Shown here: piece by piece, positions 37,204 to 50,500 of the stretch
Layout: each line of letters opens with the position of its first letter
How positions within the stretch are numbered: the stretch's first letter is position 1
Assembly (NCBI GenBank): GCA_035578905.1
Contig: JAQJVL010000004.1
Span: 2,644,082-2,708,081 of the forward strand
DNA: 64,000 bases
Source: Stictocephala bisonia
Taxonomy: Eukaryota > Arthropoda > Insecta > Hemiptera > Membracidae
Direction: 5' to 3'
Made by a program: the position numbers and the translations under genes
Notes under the pieces: generated by a model
Told to the model about the DNA's origin: nothing
The model's input: the letters and a program-made list of their open reading frames with translations, nothing else
Databases searched by the model: none

Positions 37204-37526
37204 TAATTGTAAATTACCTAAAAATTGTCTTGATCTTAAATCAACAAGAAAGTACTTCGACAGTGTAATAATCATACAAAACATATAAATTGTGAACAAG
37301 ACAGCAATTACTAAGCAGCCATATTTTAGGCTTTTCAGCAATTGCCACCCCACAATAAATGTGTGATTAGTAATGGAGATGAAATAGTCCAATGCACTGC
37401 ATAGTTGGCTTTGGCCACCAAGCCAAAATCAGATCGCTTAAACATAAAAACAATCACTCAGCAAATTCCTTCCTATCCAGTTTAAAAATCCCCACAAACA
37501 GAAAATGAATAATGGCTACTTGAGTT

Positions 37527-37638
37527 GGAACGTTTCCTGGACTGACTAGTAAGGCAGGCACAGCAGTCCTTCCTCAGTGGAATGTTTCCTGGACTGACTA
37601 GTAAGGCAGGCACAGAAGTCCTTCCTCGGTGGAATGTT
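37527..37638. repeat. 52-bp tandem duplication
   Basis: The unit starting GGAA(C/T)GTTTCCTGGACTG is repeated at 37527 and 37579 with few changes. The start of a third copy is at 37631. Confidence 0.85.
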
Positions 37639-38439
37639 ACTTTACCTCTTCCAACTCAAATATTTAATCAATTTCTTCATGGTGGTTCTTCTATGCCCAT
37701 GGAGAACTTAGATTCTCTACAAGGTTTCTAGTAACATTGTTTTGTACGAAAACTAATTAACTAGTCATGGCTAATGAAATAAGAAAGACAAGGTGTTAGG
37801 GAAATGAACAGGCATCATATATTAAACTATCAAATAAATATATTAACTTCACATAATGCATATCAAAATAGGCAGAACACTTTGTTTAAACATATTCTTA
37901 GAGAACAATATCAGCATCATATATTTTCATGAATATATTAAATAGTATTAAAAGGTGTACTTGTAAAAAATTATGCTATATAGAAGTTTAATAATAGTTA
38001 TAACCACTGTTGGGGAGGGGATGGTATATGGTCAATCAGATGTAAGGTAAGTTTGCTGTTACATCAGGTCCTCGCTTCGTGCCCTATAACCTAACCTCAC
38101 AGTTGTGACTAGATAGACGTTGTATCTGAATGTCCAATGCTGTGTATTGTTTGTTGGCAGTACGCTAACTTTTAAACTAAAAAACAACCCACAGCAAAAT
38201 TATAGTGTATTCGTTGTAATGTGCTTTTTTTAACTGTTGACAGTATGGAAATGATCTAGAAACATACAGTTTCAATGTGTTCAAACTCTCTTTAACGTTT
38301 AGTAGTACCAAAATAATGTGTAGTGACCATAATAAAATCTTAATAAGGCACTAAAATGGGAACTGTTAGTGAGAATTATGAACTAAAGGAGTCTGAATGA
38401 GAGAGACTCTGCATCATGTTCATTTAGAATCATAAAATG
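37639..38439. other. Downstream flank / 3' UTR of pallidin
   Basis: Sequence beyond the pallidin stop codon on the minus strand. No convincing minus-strand AATAAA was found close by. No other feature recognised. Confidence 0.35.
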
Positions 38440-38568
38440 TTAGCTATGTGGTTGGAAATTGGGAGCTTTAGAAACCATTTCTTGTTCTCGGGTTAGCTGA
38501 GCTTCTCTCTGCAATTCTCGTTCAAGAGCTGCTTTTTGCTTTATTTGCTGAATTTTTAAACTTCTTGC
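38440..38568 (-). CDS. BLOC1S6: Pallidin terminal exon
   Basis: Acceptor ACTTTGTTTTAG ends at 38569. The exon has 43 codons including TAA (38440-38442), phase 0 start. It encodes ARSLKIQQIKQKAALERELQ and a charged tail ending NFQPHS. Confidence 0.85.
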   Translation of the reverse strand, partial: ARSLKIQQIKQKAALERELQREAQLTREQEMVSKAPNFQPHS

Positions 38569-41500
38569 CTAAAACAAAGTAAATAAATAACAAATTGCAT
38601 TTTTCAACCATATAATGTTATAAAAGTATGAGGCATATTTTAAAAGTAAGTATCCTTTTGGAATTCCACCTTTATAGCGATGCAGTCAGCGTTTGCTGCA
38701 TGCTGCTGTGTACCACTGTTAGCACACCAAAGCCGCAATCACGGATCCATTAGACAGTGCTTAAAATGCCAATGACTGCGAAGTATATCCTCTGATAGGT
38801 TTAGTTAACGCTTGAGGCATAAAAGCAGCTGACATTTACCGTGATATCTCTTGTGGAAAAAACAACGAGCAATGGGATGGTATGGAAATGGGTGAGAGCT
38901 TTTAAAGATGATAAATCAAACACAAGAACTAATTCGATAATACGGTTGGGAACAAATTGATCATCCACCACATTCCCAAACTTGCACCCAGTAACTTCCA
39001 TTTATTCTTGAACTTGAAGAAGCATCTGGGAGGTCAACACCACGAGAACGCTGATAATGTTTGTTCAGTCAGGCGGCAGATTTATTTGGAGAAGGTTTTC
39101 AAAAGCTGGTTGTACAATATGACAAGTGCCTAAAAGTTTATGGAAATCATGTTGAAAAATAGATTAAGGTACATGCTTTCATATTAAAATAATGTTACTA
39201 AAAGACAGCTGATTTTTGTTTCATTCTAAAACAGTACTTAATTTTAAAATATGCCTTGTATGTATTACGATTAATTCATTTGCGTACTATTAACTATTAT
39301 TTGACATTGATTTTGACCACGTATTCCTTCATGAACGTTTTCGAGTCAGTAACATCACTTTTCAACTAAAAACGGTTTTTAATGTTACTTATGAAATTAA
39401 ATACCCTGAATATATACTAAATGCATTAATAACAGTAGAAGTCGTAGGTAATGGGCTAATGCAGTGGCTGGCCACGGAGTCATATATCTTCCATGACCAG
39501 TTTTGTATCACCCCTGATAATTTCTTAGCGATTTCATACACATATGTTATTTCTGACTGCAATATTTGTTTATTAACTGAAGTTTTAAAATAAATAAAAT
39601 GCATTTTCTGTGACAAATATAAATTTATGAATTTGACCTTTATCAATAGCGGATTTAAATAGTAGGATTACAATTTATTCCACCCTGTTATAAAATTGAT
39701 ATTCAGTCATTATAACAGACAGTTAAGAAGAGCGCTTGAATTACTAAGCACTCTTGACACAGTTTAATATTTATTTTACTACAGGTACATTTTTACAAGT
39801 GATATATAGCATTTATTTTTTTATCTGGTATTTTTTTTCCACACTGTGAAACCTGATTACCGATTCTTTAATCCAACTACTATAAATATATTTTTAAAAT
39901 TATTTAAAAAAACTTTAATGTCCATGAATCAATTCCGGTTAATCTGTCCCATGTATGTATTCTTTCATATGAAAAAAAACTAAATAATATTTTACTATGA
40001 GGAAGTCGAGTGGTATAGAGGAGGGAATGCAGGTAATGGTGTTGCTCCAGAGCACTAGATAGGTATAAAGAAGGGAAAAACAAAAACTAAAAACAATAAA
40101 GTAGGTCTGACATTTAATATGTAGCCTCACATCATTCATAATTTAATTTCAGTCTAATTAAATACTACAGTATTTCTTGCTCTTTATGTAGATCAGACAA
40201 TGTTTTTAAATCGCATCAAATACATATCCTCTGTTAGCTGTTTAGTCATCAAATTAAGCCATGGTATTAGCTCTATACTGAGAGATTATTAAAAAAATAA
40301 AATAAGACAAAAGAAGAAATATTTATTAAAATTTAAATAGTAATTATATTTCTATTAGAAAATATAAGAATGACAAAAGAAGCTAATGTATTTAATTTTA
40401 AGCTTTAATAATTTGTTAATGAGTGATTATTTTAACCTCCTACAAGCTACAAGTGTGCTTAAAATAACTTTTTAAAACTACCATTAATTAAGAAAATCAA
40501 ACTGGAAAACTGCTAAATCGTAGCAAATGATTTTTATCAATTTAAGTTTTTTGGTTTTATAAGTATCATGTTCAAATAATACTGGATGAAAAATACAAAC
40601 CTTAAGTTTGGCTGACTTTGTACTGGCTTTACGCATGCGCTCTTTGATAGCAAGCAGTCGCACTTGACAAGTTTTTAAAATGCATATCTGAAAACAAAGG
40701 AACAATTTAAAAATCATTTTATACTATTTCAATGGGTACATAAATCAGCTACGGTTCGTTCCATATATAAGCACAATTAAAGTAATGTAGACTCTCTCTT
40801 AACTCGCCACCTGTCAATTGGTCATTACTTTAACATGTCCCTTATTCCAAAATAGTGACTTATTTGTAACCGGTCATTCCTCGACTGGACATCGTTTTAA
40901 CCGGTTGTTATCGGCCGGAAATGGACGGTGGCAGCTTTTGTAATATCTATAATTCATACAGACCTGTCACATTTTATTTCATAGGCTTAAGTGGCCGATA
41001 TCATTACTAATAACTAAGTAGTGTCTCAAAGATACCACTGAGGATGCCACATCACAGCATGGGCGAAACGTTTGGTGATGTAAATATTGTAGATAACATC
41101 TTGACACAGTCGTTACCGGAAGCTTTAGTTATTAGTAAGACCTGTCACATGTTCAATGTTGTCTGCTTCATTCCTCTAAATCAGTGGTTCATAAAATATG
41201 GTACGTTTACCTTTTGGAGTTACACGAAAGTTTTTAGGGGTAATCCAAGGTAAAGTATTTGCCAATTTCAGGTTGTAAAAGCATACCGTATATAACCAAG
41301 GGGTACAATTATTTTCTTAAATAGGTAAGGTGTAAACAACTGGAAAAAGACTGAGAGCCACTGCTCTAAATAAATATAATTATTTTCACTATTGTCTAGA
41401 GCTTCCATGGTTTGTTGACCTTTACCATTACTACAAATATATTTGAAGGATATCTTTGTTTAAATCATGAGTCTTTGTGATTCTTAGGTTTTATGAAAAA

Positions 41501-44500
41501 TTTTGTACATAAATATTATATTTGTGTGTGATTATTTTCTTCTTTAGAAAAATACACTTACAAGTATAGCAGAAACTGTAGTGTAAGTGTAATTTTTCTA
41601 TAAATAAATTTAGCGTAAGATAAATTGTTAATATAAAGGGTTTTTGAGCACTTTGGTTTAACTGGTGAAAACATAATCTGGTCGAGCCCCCGGTCCTGAG
41701 AAGGCTGGTTACGAGGGATTCTCCGTAACTATAAATGAATGCCACTTATAAGTCTACAATTCAATGCAATTCAGAGCTTTCCAAGGGGAGACACCCAAGG
41801 AGGGTTTCCTTAAACACCAAAAGGTAATATTGATGTGCATACTGTTATTGCTTTCATCACAGCACTTTATATTTCTTTTGATTCTAGAAGGCAGGATATT
41901 TAAAAATAGTAATATATCAAACATATGATATTCTTTTTCTTGTCATCCACAAAAGGAGTAAAACAAAAAAATCATACTAAATAAATTAAAAGTTTGAACA
42001 ACAAATTTACAGTACAAAATTAATTATGAAACCATTCTTACAACATGAGAAAAAAGAACGAAATACTCCCATGCCATCGCCTTAAAATTTGTACAAAAAA
42101 ACCTACTTATATGAGAACTTACTTTGTAAATTTCACTCCACAAAAAGTTAATGATTTTAAAAATGTTTAAAAGAATACATGACAAGTAGAGTAATTTATT
42201 CATTTTCTGATTTTTATGACAGCTAATTAATTGATGTTAATACCATTGAAACCTTTATAGGTTTAGGTATAATTTCTTGTATCTTTGTCAAAGTAATTAT
42301 CAAATGACACTTTATAAATAGATTAAGTCTTTGACTCTACTCAATTATACTAAGATTGTATACAAGACAAATAAAAAGTTAAAGTATGTACACAACATCA
42401 AAAATGGCTTAGCAATTGGAAAATGTAATGAGCACTTAAAGGATCCCTTCACATGCCATTGCTGTATATATATCCTCACAGCTGTCTTTGTCCCAAACGC
42501 TGAAATCGAATTATAACTTCTATACCAAAGAAACAAAAAATTTTTCAATAAAAGATCACTGAAGAACAGGATTATGTTTGTAGCCTGTTCTAGTTGGTTT
42601 TTGTCTTAATGGCTCACTTGCATATCCTATGCTTTCTTTCGAGCCAAAATCGAATATATTCTCAATTAGCCCCTCCCCCCCATGTAGTCCTTATACTATT
42701 TTTTACTTTAAATTGTTGTTATTTATGAAGTGAAAAATAGTACAAGCTGTTGTATTTTAGTAAAACTATTAAAAATACAAATCAATATGAAATTAATGTA
42801 ATTATTAACATTTATAAAAGTAATGTACCCAAAGCCGAATAGTGGACAATATATCTGTGGCCCGGGAAATCACCATTATAATTGTAAGAAATATAATGAA
42901 AATGGAAAATAAACTAAAAGAAAATAGGTTATGCATTTTGGTAAAATATAAGCAAATCAAACATCTCAGAAACTCCACTGAGACTTGTTCAACAATTAAC
43001 TCTTAATTGCTCGTGCTTAATTGGTCTATTTGACCAGGTCCATTTAATTTGGAACTGACTGTACTCTTTTATGGGCCCAGACCACTAACCTTCCGAGTAG
43101 CTTTCCTCTACCCCTTCCTAGACACACTGTCCATCAGTTTAGTTTTTGACGTTGACTGAGTGCGATCGAATATTTCTCGGCCTGGTCTAAAGTCCCGTGC
43201 GTCGCCAGTATCCAGGAGTAATCGCTCCCGCTCAAGTGATAGACTTCTGAGAGCTTGAATTTTGTATGTAAACATCATAAATAACTTGTAAATATGTTCA
43301 GAATTTGTGTCCAAATTATAAATGTGTGGTTTATTAAATGTTGAGTACGTTTGATACATTGTTTTATGCTTATTTACATACCTGGTCTTTTAGACTGTGA
43401 GCAAGCAAATTTGATAATGTTTTGGTGCGATTAAATCCAGGGTTAAACAAGCTCGTGGAACTAAATATGACCAATATGTTCCCAAATGTGTAAATTGCTC
43501 TGCGCATATTCTGTTGCCAACAGTTTCTGTAGCGCAGGCTAAAAGATGTTCAGTGTTTACGCAGGGTTAAGAACTATTTAAGATTGACTTTGAGTCAACT
43601 AAGGTTGTCAGATTTGGGGCTATTGATTATAGAGTAAAAAATTGGCTAGACTCTTGCTTTTGATCATGATATTCAGTCTTTTGCAGAAATAAAAGCATGA
43701 AAAGTTATGTTATAATGGGCTACTTGTATTGTCAATGAAAATAAGAGCATATTTATGAGAAGAAATGTCACTAGCTAAAACTGGTTTTAATTTATTCTCT
43801 TCCTTAATGACAGAAGACTACTAATTTACTACTCTAGGTATTGAACACGCTCCTGTGAATAAATTACTGTACTAAATTTTCCTGATTTTCCGGTTCGTTG
43901 TGTTGGATTGAGTCTTTATTCCCGAGGCAATGCTAAGCTCTGGGTGGCCCTGAATGTAGCATAAGGAGTACAAGGCGACCAAGCAATCATTTTACTGCCA
44001 CTAGAAGCCAAGAAAAAGTTGCTTCAGGAAATTGATAGCAACTTATTTTTCTTGAAATGGTTAAATTCTGAAATTTATAAAAAAGTTGGGGCAAAGTGAA
44101 AACTAGTATAAAAAACTAAATTATTTGTTCTAACTGCAATAAAAATCATTAAAATTTACAAGGACAGCAACAATGTGATTTGATCTTTGAAAAGTCTATT
44201 ATTTTTCAATAAACAGCCTTCAAATTTAAGTGTACATAATTTCTGCACAGACAGTAATTACAAAATAGTTTATAACTATAAATTGAATAGAATAGAATAG
44301 AATCTTTTATTGTCATTAAACATGTACATGTAATAGACAGAGTCAAATAACCTTACAACTAAGTTAAAAATAGGTTAAAAAAAGGCATGATAGCCTAAGC
44401 AATAAAAGGTAACATTATTTCATCAAAGGACATTTCTAGGAACTCATTAATATTATACATTGGATTTTCTAATAGCCAGTCCAAAATAACCTTTGCAAAT

Positions 44501-47500
44501 CTTTCATTACTTACACTTTTAGCACTAAGTGGCAACTTATTAAACAATTTAATGCTCAGTATCTTGAAGGACTTTAAAGTTTTACGTAGCCTACTATATT
44601 CTACATAAACATGATGGCTTGACCTAGTAAAGTGGTTGTGGATCTGATTTGACAATGTGAGATTATCTAGATTCCTTTTTACATAACATAAACTAACTAA
44701 AATATATACATTAATGACAGTTAAAATTTTATATTGTTGGAACAGAGGTCTACAATGATCTATTGCACCTGCATTTGCCAAGATTCTCAAGCCTTTTTTT
44801 GAACCAGTAACACATCATTTATTTTTGAGCCATTACCCCAATACAAGATTCCATAAAGCAAAATGTTGTGGAAGAAAGCAAAATAACAGGATCTAAGATA
44901 TTGACTAGGTAGGCTGTGTCTAAGACGTCGCAACATATAAACAACTCTGGAGAGCTTAGAACAAACTTTTGAAATATGCACATCCCAACCAAATTTGGGA
45001 TCAAGATGAATGTCTAGAAGTTTTACAAAACTATTATTCTCAGCCTCCTTGAGGGCACTTAAATCTAGTGAAAATGTTACATTTTGTGTTTTGGTCATGT
45101 TAAGAAAGAATTTATTGGCAGCATACCACTCAGCAGCCTCGTTAAGAACTACACTATCCATATAATTACATAGATCCTGATGATTTTTGCCCGTCTTAAA
45201 AAATGTAGCATCATCAGCAAACATAACAGTATTAACAGATACATTATCAGGCAAATCATTTACCATTATCAAAAAAAGAAATGGGCCCAGTACCGATCCC
45301 TGCGGCACACCATATTCAACCCTGGTAGCGGCTGACGTTGAACCTTTAGAAAAGACTTTTTGCTGCCGATTTGTAAGGTAAGATTCAAATATTTTATTTT
45401 TATATCCCCTTATACCATAATATTCTAGCTTTTGAAGTAGTATGTCCCGGTCGACACAGTCAAAGGCCTTGCTAAGGTCAAATAGTGAGGCTCGAGTGGA
45501 TAGGCCGCTCTCAAAACCCTCAATCACCGAAGAGGCAAGTACTCCGACTGCATCGGCCGTGGACATACCAGGCCTAAAACCAAACTGAGCTGAAGATATA
45601 ATTTTATTGGATTCAAAGTAGTCACTAACCTGGGTTTCGATAACCACTTCAACCACTTTGGCAATGACAGGAACCAAACAGATCGGCCTGTAACTGGCTG
45701 CCTCCTCAACATCCCCAGATTTATAAATTGGTATAAGCTTAGACACTTTTAGTTTATCGGGAAAATTCCCTTCAAGAATACATGTATTAACAAGCCATGT
45801 TAAAGGCACTAAAAGAACTTCAGCTACATATTTCAACAGATCATTAGACATGTCATAAATATCTTTTGATTTGGATGACTTCATCTTTGATATCACTTTG
45901 GCAACATCACTAGGCCCCACACATTGCCACTCAAAGCTCTGCTTATCACTGACCACTGTGTTTCTCAGTAGTTCTTCCGCCGTTACAGTTACTGGAACAA
46001 TATCACTTCTGATCTTCGGGACGACATCCATGAAAAAGTTGCTGAATTCATCTGGGGTAGGTACAACTTTAGCTCTAGTTGCTGAGCCAATTTCCATATT
46101 CACCACTTGCCAGGCAGCCTTGATCTTGTTCCCAGCAGCTTCAATGAAACGCTCATTAGCTGTTCGTTTCGCTTTTTGAATTGCTTGTTTGTAGATATTT
46201 CTTGCAGAAACATAGGCTAGTCTGTCGAGATGGTTCTTGGTATTGTTAGCCACTATGTACAAGGTCATAACATAGTTCTTCTGTGACTCAAGTTGGGGAG
46301 TGTTCCAGCCACCAGTTCTTCTTTTAGGCATTGGTAGTTTATTAGTGGGTTTTAAGGGAAGACACCAACTCATAATGCTTATTATTGTGTCATAAGTACA
46401 TTACACATATTATTAGCATTCTTACCACACATCAGTCTCTCCCAGTTCACAAAGGCTAGCTGTTCTTTGAAAAGTTCCATTTTGTTGTAAGTTATTGGTC
46501 TTACTAACAAAGGTGGCAGGCTCTCATTCTGAGGGTCGTCTTTACATGGATTGAATATCTCTGTAATTATAACATCATGATCCGATAGGGGTACCTTTAG
46601 CACACTTACGCTATATATGTCCTGTTTAAGGTTAGTAACCACATTATCCAGGCAGGCTGTACCTCGTGTAGGTTGGAATACAGTGCATCGACACCCGACC
46701 AGATGGAGCACATCATGTAGCCGTGAGCTATTACCGTCTTTCTTGAGCATATCAATATTCAGGTCACCGCACAGGACCACCTTAGAATTGAAATTTGTGA
46801 AATAGGCTAGAGCATTCTCTAAGCATTGAAGAAAAATTGTGATGTCACCTTCAGAAGACCTGTATAAGCTTATCACAATAATTTTGGGATCGAGAAGTTT
46901 CACCGCACATATTTCAAAGTGGTACTCGACACAAAAAGTACATGTGTCTAAAACTTCAAAGTCTCTCATTTTAGACGCGTATATCGGCGCACCACCATGA
47001 ATTAACGTTATACGGTAATAAATACTGGCTAGGTAGTAACCTTCCAGATGATAAAGATTGTAATCCTCCCTATTCAGCCAATGTTCACTTATGCAAACCA
47101 CTTCATGTGTATTCTGAGTCCTAAAATACATGTCTAGTTCATCAGTTTTATTGGTCAAACACTGAATGTTACAATAAAAAATAGAAAGTTCACTAAGCTT
47201 AGGCCCAGTTTCTGGGACATTCGATACAAAAGACCAATTCTGAGGTAGGCCTAAAGTAGCCTTTTCATGGACAAATAGGCTAGGCCCAGTCAGTTCAGTG
47301 CTTATTGGTCCAGGCCTACTGATGGGCTTGGGAATCCTAAAAAAAACAGATTGGTCTGGGCTCTCGATTGAAGTATTCACTAGGCCTATACTGTCTTTTA
47401 TGTTATCAACTGGCTTTTTTGGTCTCTTAGTCACAAATCTTGAAACAAAAATGTCCCTTGGCCAGAAGTCTGGTTTATAGACTTCACCTAGAAGTGTTAA

Positions 47501-50500
47501 TGGTAATCCTACCTTAAACGAGGAGTACTTTTCCGGATATCTGGATTTGAGTTTTTCGATTGAAAATTCTTCTCCCTGATGTTGATTGTTAAGAAAATCA
47601 GAAACGTCCTTAATCTCTGTTGAAGGACTTAGTCTAGAAACGAAGAGAAATACCTGTCTGTCTGCTGTCTTAAGGTTATGTTCAACTGAGGATGACAGAT
47701 TCCCCGTAATAAACTTATTATTCCTTTCAGCAGTAGTGCCACTACCACCACGTCGAAGAGAATTGTTGCGGTTGTCAACTGATTTTTTTTCAGATCTCAA
47801 TTGTTTTTTAAGTTTGACAACTTTAAAATCTTCCGTATTTTCACCAGGCCTAGACCTAGCACTGAAACTGTCGTTTGGCTTCTCAGGAACAGCCAACGAT
47901 TTTTACACTGGTATTTTAGGCCTAGGCCTACCAATTACATTTGCATAACTGTCGGCATTACCAGACCCAGACGAATTTACTAAGACTTCATCTATTTCAA
48001 GATCAGTCACAGGCCTAGTAAGGTTAGAAAATTCCTCTCCAATCACTAGGTCAGAACTGTCACTTTGTAGGGGCACTGATTGTTTTTTCTCCGGTTTATT
48101 CGGCATAATACTTCCTTTTAAAGAATCTGAATATAATTTGGAGTTACCACTAACCCGGCAGGAGAGAAAGTCACTGATAATTTCACCTTGACTATTTAGT
48201 GCAGATTTAAGTTCAATATTTTCATTCTGAATTAAGACAAGCTGTTCACTCATATGTTTGTAGTTTTCTGAGAGATCAAAAATTTGATCAGTTATTAATC
48301 TTAAATGCTCTGGACTTGTAAGTCCATTGTCAACGTCATGCAAATGTGAACTCGCGTTGTCATTTGCAAGTCCCGGCAGCCGACACTTGTCACAAATGTA
48401 TACAGCTTTACCATTGAGTTCTTTAAATAACTGGTATTCTTTATCAGTAATATCAATACAATTATTATGGAACCATAACTTGCAATTTCCGGCAAGCAAA
48501 AGAGCTTTACAATTTTTAGGAACGTTTCTAATGCACGAACCACACTTTAGTTGTTTACTGCCAGCCGCCATCTTGGAGCCATTGTCCTTGCACCTTAATT
48601 CAATTTCTGTCTGTCTGTCTGTCGGGTTGTTTGGGTTTCACAGAAAAATAAGTTACTTTATTAGATGAAACATATTTTCATTATTCTATACTTAGATAAA
48701 AATGCTAGGTTATTTGAATCTTTGTTATTCAACTTAGTGTCCCACTCCCACTGCTACGATGAATTACATTGTAATTTTTTTCTTTAATTTACTGGCTTCT
48801 AAAGGCATTGCCGTTTTCCAGAAGCCTTAAATATCAATTTTTGGCCTTTATTTCTGCACCAACTATTAATTACTTCTAAGCTGTTTAGATGCAATAATGA
48901 AGGTGTTTGTTTACTTGCTAGTATGTTATTTTACCTATAATGTCATACTGTTTTGTTATTACTACTGTGTTATTGTTAGTTTCATAGTATCATGGAATTA
49001 CGGTAGTATTTATACAGGGTGTTCAGTAAAACTGTTTCAATCATTTGGAATGTTATTGTCAACATAAAAATGAGCAAAAAACTTCATATTATTACCATAT
49101 CATTACCACAGTACATGTTTGGATGGGTGGGTGGGTCATTATCTCAGTACGTTTATGGGTGGGCGGGTGGGTAATTACCACAGTACGTGTATGGGTGGGT
49201 GGGTGGGTCATTACCACTTTACGTGTATGGGTGGGCGGGTGGGTCATTACCACAGTACGTGTATGGGTGGGCGGGTATGTCCTAAAACCTTTAGTTTTCC
49301 ATCTATCTCTCTTTATGCGTTTTTTACATAAGAATTCATAACTTTAGATCCACTCAAGGTACAAGTGTGAAATTTCATGATTGTACTACCCTATAGTAGT
49401 TCTATTTAAAAAAAAAAATATAAAAAATAAATCTCCACCAGTTTCAAAACGGCGGACGTTTAATTTTTTCTAACTTAAATATCTAAAAACTGACTAATTT
49501 TACAAATAAAATACAAGAATAATGGTTTTTAGTAAATCTTATTATAATATTCACAGTGTTTTTTTTCAACAAAAAGTGATAAAAAACAGCTGAGTTATGA
49601 TGTCAGACGTAAAACAATGTTTTACAGCATTAACCAAAGGCTAGTGTGGTTTTAAATCAGAGTGGAACTGAAACTTGGAAAAATTATTCAAGCATAATTC
49701 AAGGTTTTTCTAAGGATTATAAAATTTTTTCAAGGATTAGTTGCGGACCGTTCCAACCAGATGATTGCCATTACTTATGTAATTTTATGTCTAAAAGATC
49801 ACACAAAAAATGTAGTAGCCTACTGGCACCATGTAGCTATACTTTAAATTAATGCAACCGTAATACTATTTTCACTTTAAATTTATTCTAAAGAAGATGT
49901 AGGGGAAAATGACAGGAATATCATTGGTAGGTAAGAATACTATTTATTGTAGTTCGTAAACTAGGAGAGAAATGGCTATGAGGAAACTTACCTAAAAAGA
50001 CAGATCCACTGACATTTTGTAGTAGTTCTGTGAAGTCTTCTTCTGAGTTCATTATGACACTGTGTGGTAGTTGAGCATTTGTTCTTAATTCTTTGACACC
50101 GTGTAGTAGCTAATAGTCTTTTACTTAGTTCTTTATTATACTGCACTTTACTTTTTAGTAGTTCATAACTTAAATTAATAACTATATACAATTGAAAATA
50201 AACCAGGATTAATATAATAGAACACAAACTATTTCAGCTGAGAATACACTTCCTCAATTTCTTTTTCCACAGCAAACTTTGCTAATCTTGATTCTTCATC
50301 AATTTTTGCCTTTTTAGCTTCCAATTCTTGAATGAGTTTAGTTGCCCTCCTTTTCATTTTCTGTTTCTCTTCTTCCTCTTCTTTTTCCTGGTTTTGTTTT
50401 TTAAGAGCATCATGATAATTCTGTCTTGAATAACGAACAGCATTAAGCATATTTTTATTTATTTCAACATCTTTAATCTGCCCCCATGAGCTTGTACTGC

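Larger units (their letters stand above)
44284..48640 (-). mobile_element. LINE D: near full-length CR1/jockey-group retrotransposon
   Basis: From 48640 down: 5' UTR with GACAGACAGACAGACAG near 48610, ORF1 with PHD-type finger, endonuclease, reverse transcriptase, 3' UTR with AATAAA and an (ATTCT)n tail at 44284-44303. Three small lesions (one TAA, two one-base frameshifts) are all that break it. It is in the same orientation as pallidin, inside its 15-kb intron. No target duplication was evident, as is common for CR1-type insertions. The 5' limit is approximate. Confidence 0.85.

Noticed and set aside
43108..43260. Minus-strand open stretch (ALRSLSLERERLLLD...) as an extra pallidin exon
   Set aside because: Its phase does not fit the 55769 donor in the attractive frame. 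No good donor follows, and the flanking exons already join without a gap relative to pallidin.
47896..47898. TTG as a start codon for a separate LINE D ORF
   Set aside because: The frame is continuous with the upstream ORF1 except for a TAA; TTG is not a usual eukaryotic start.
49045..49341. WVGGWVITT-repeat ORFs
   Set aside because: Translation of the G-rich minisatellite; the frame follows from the unit length, and there is no start context.
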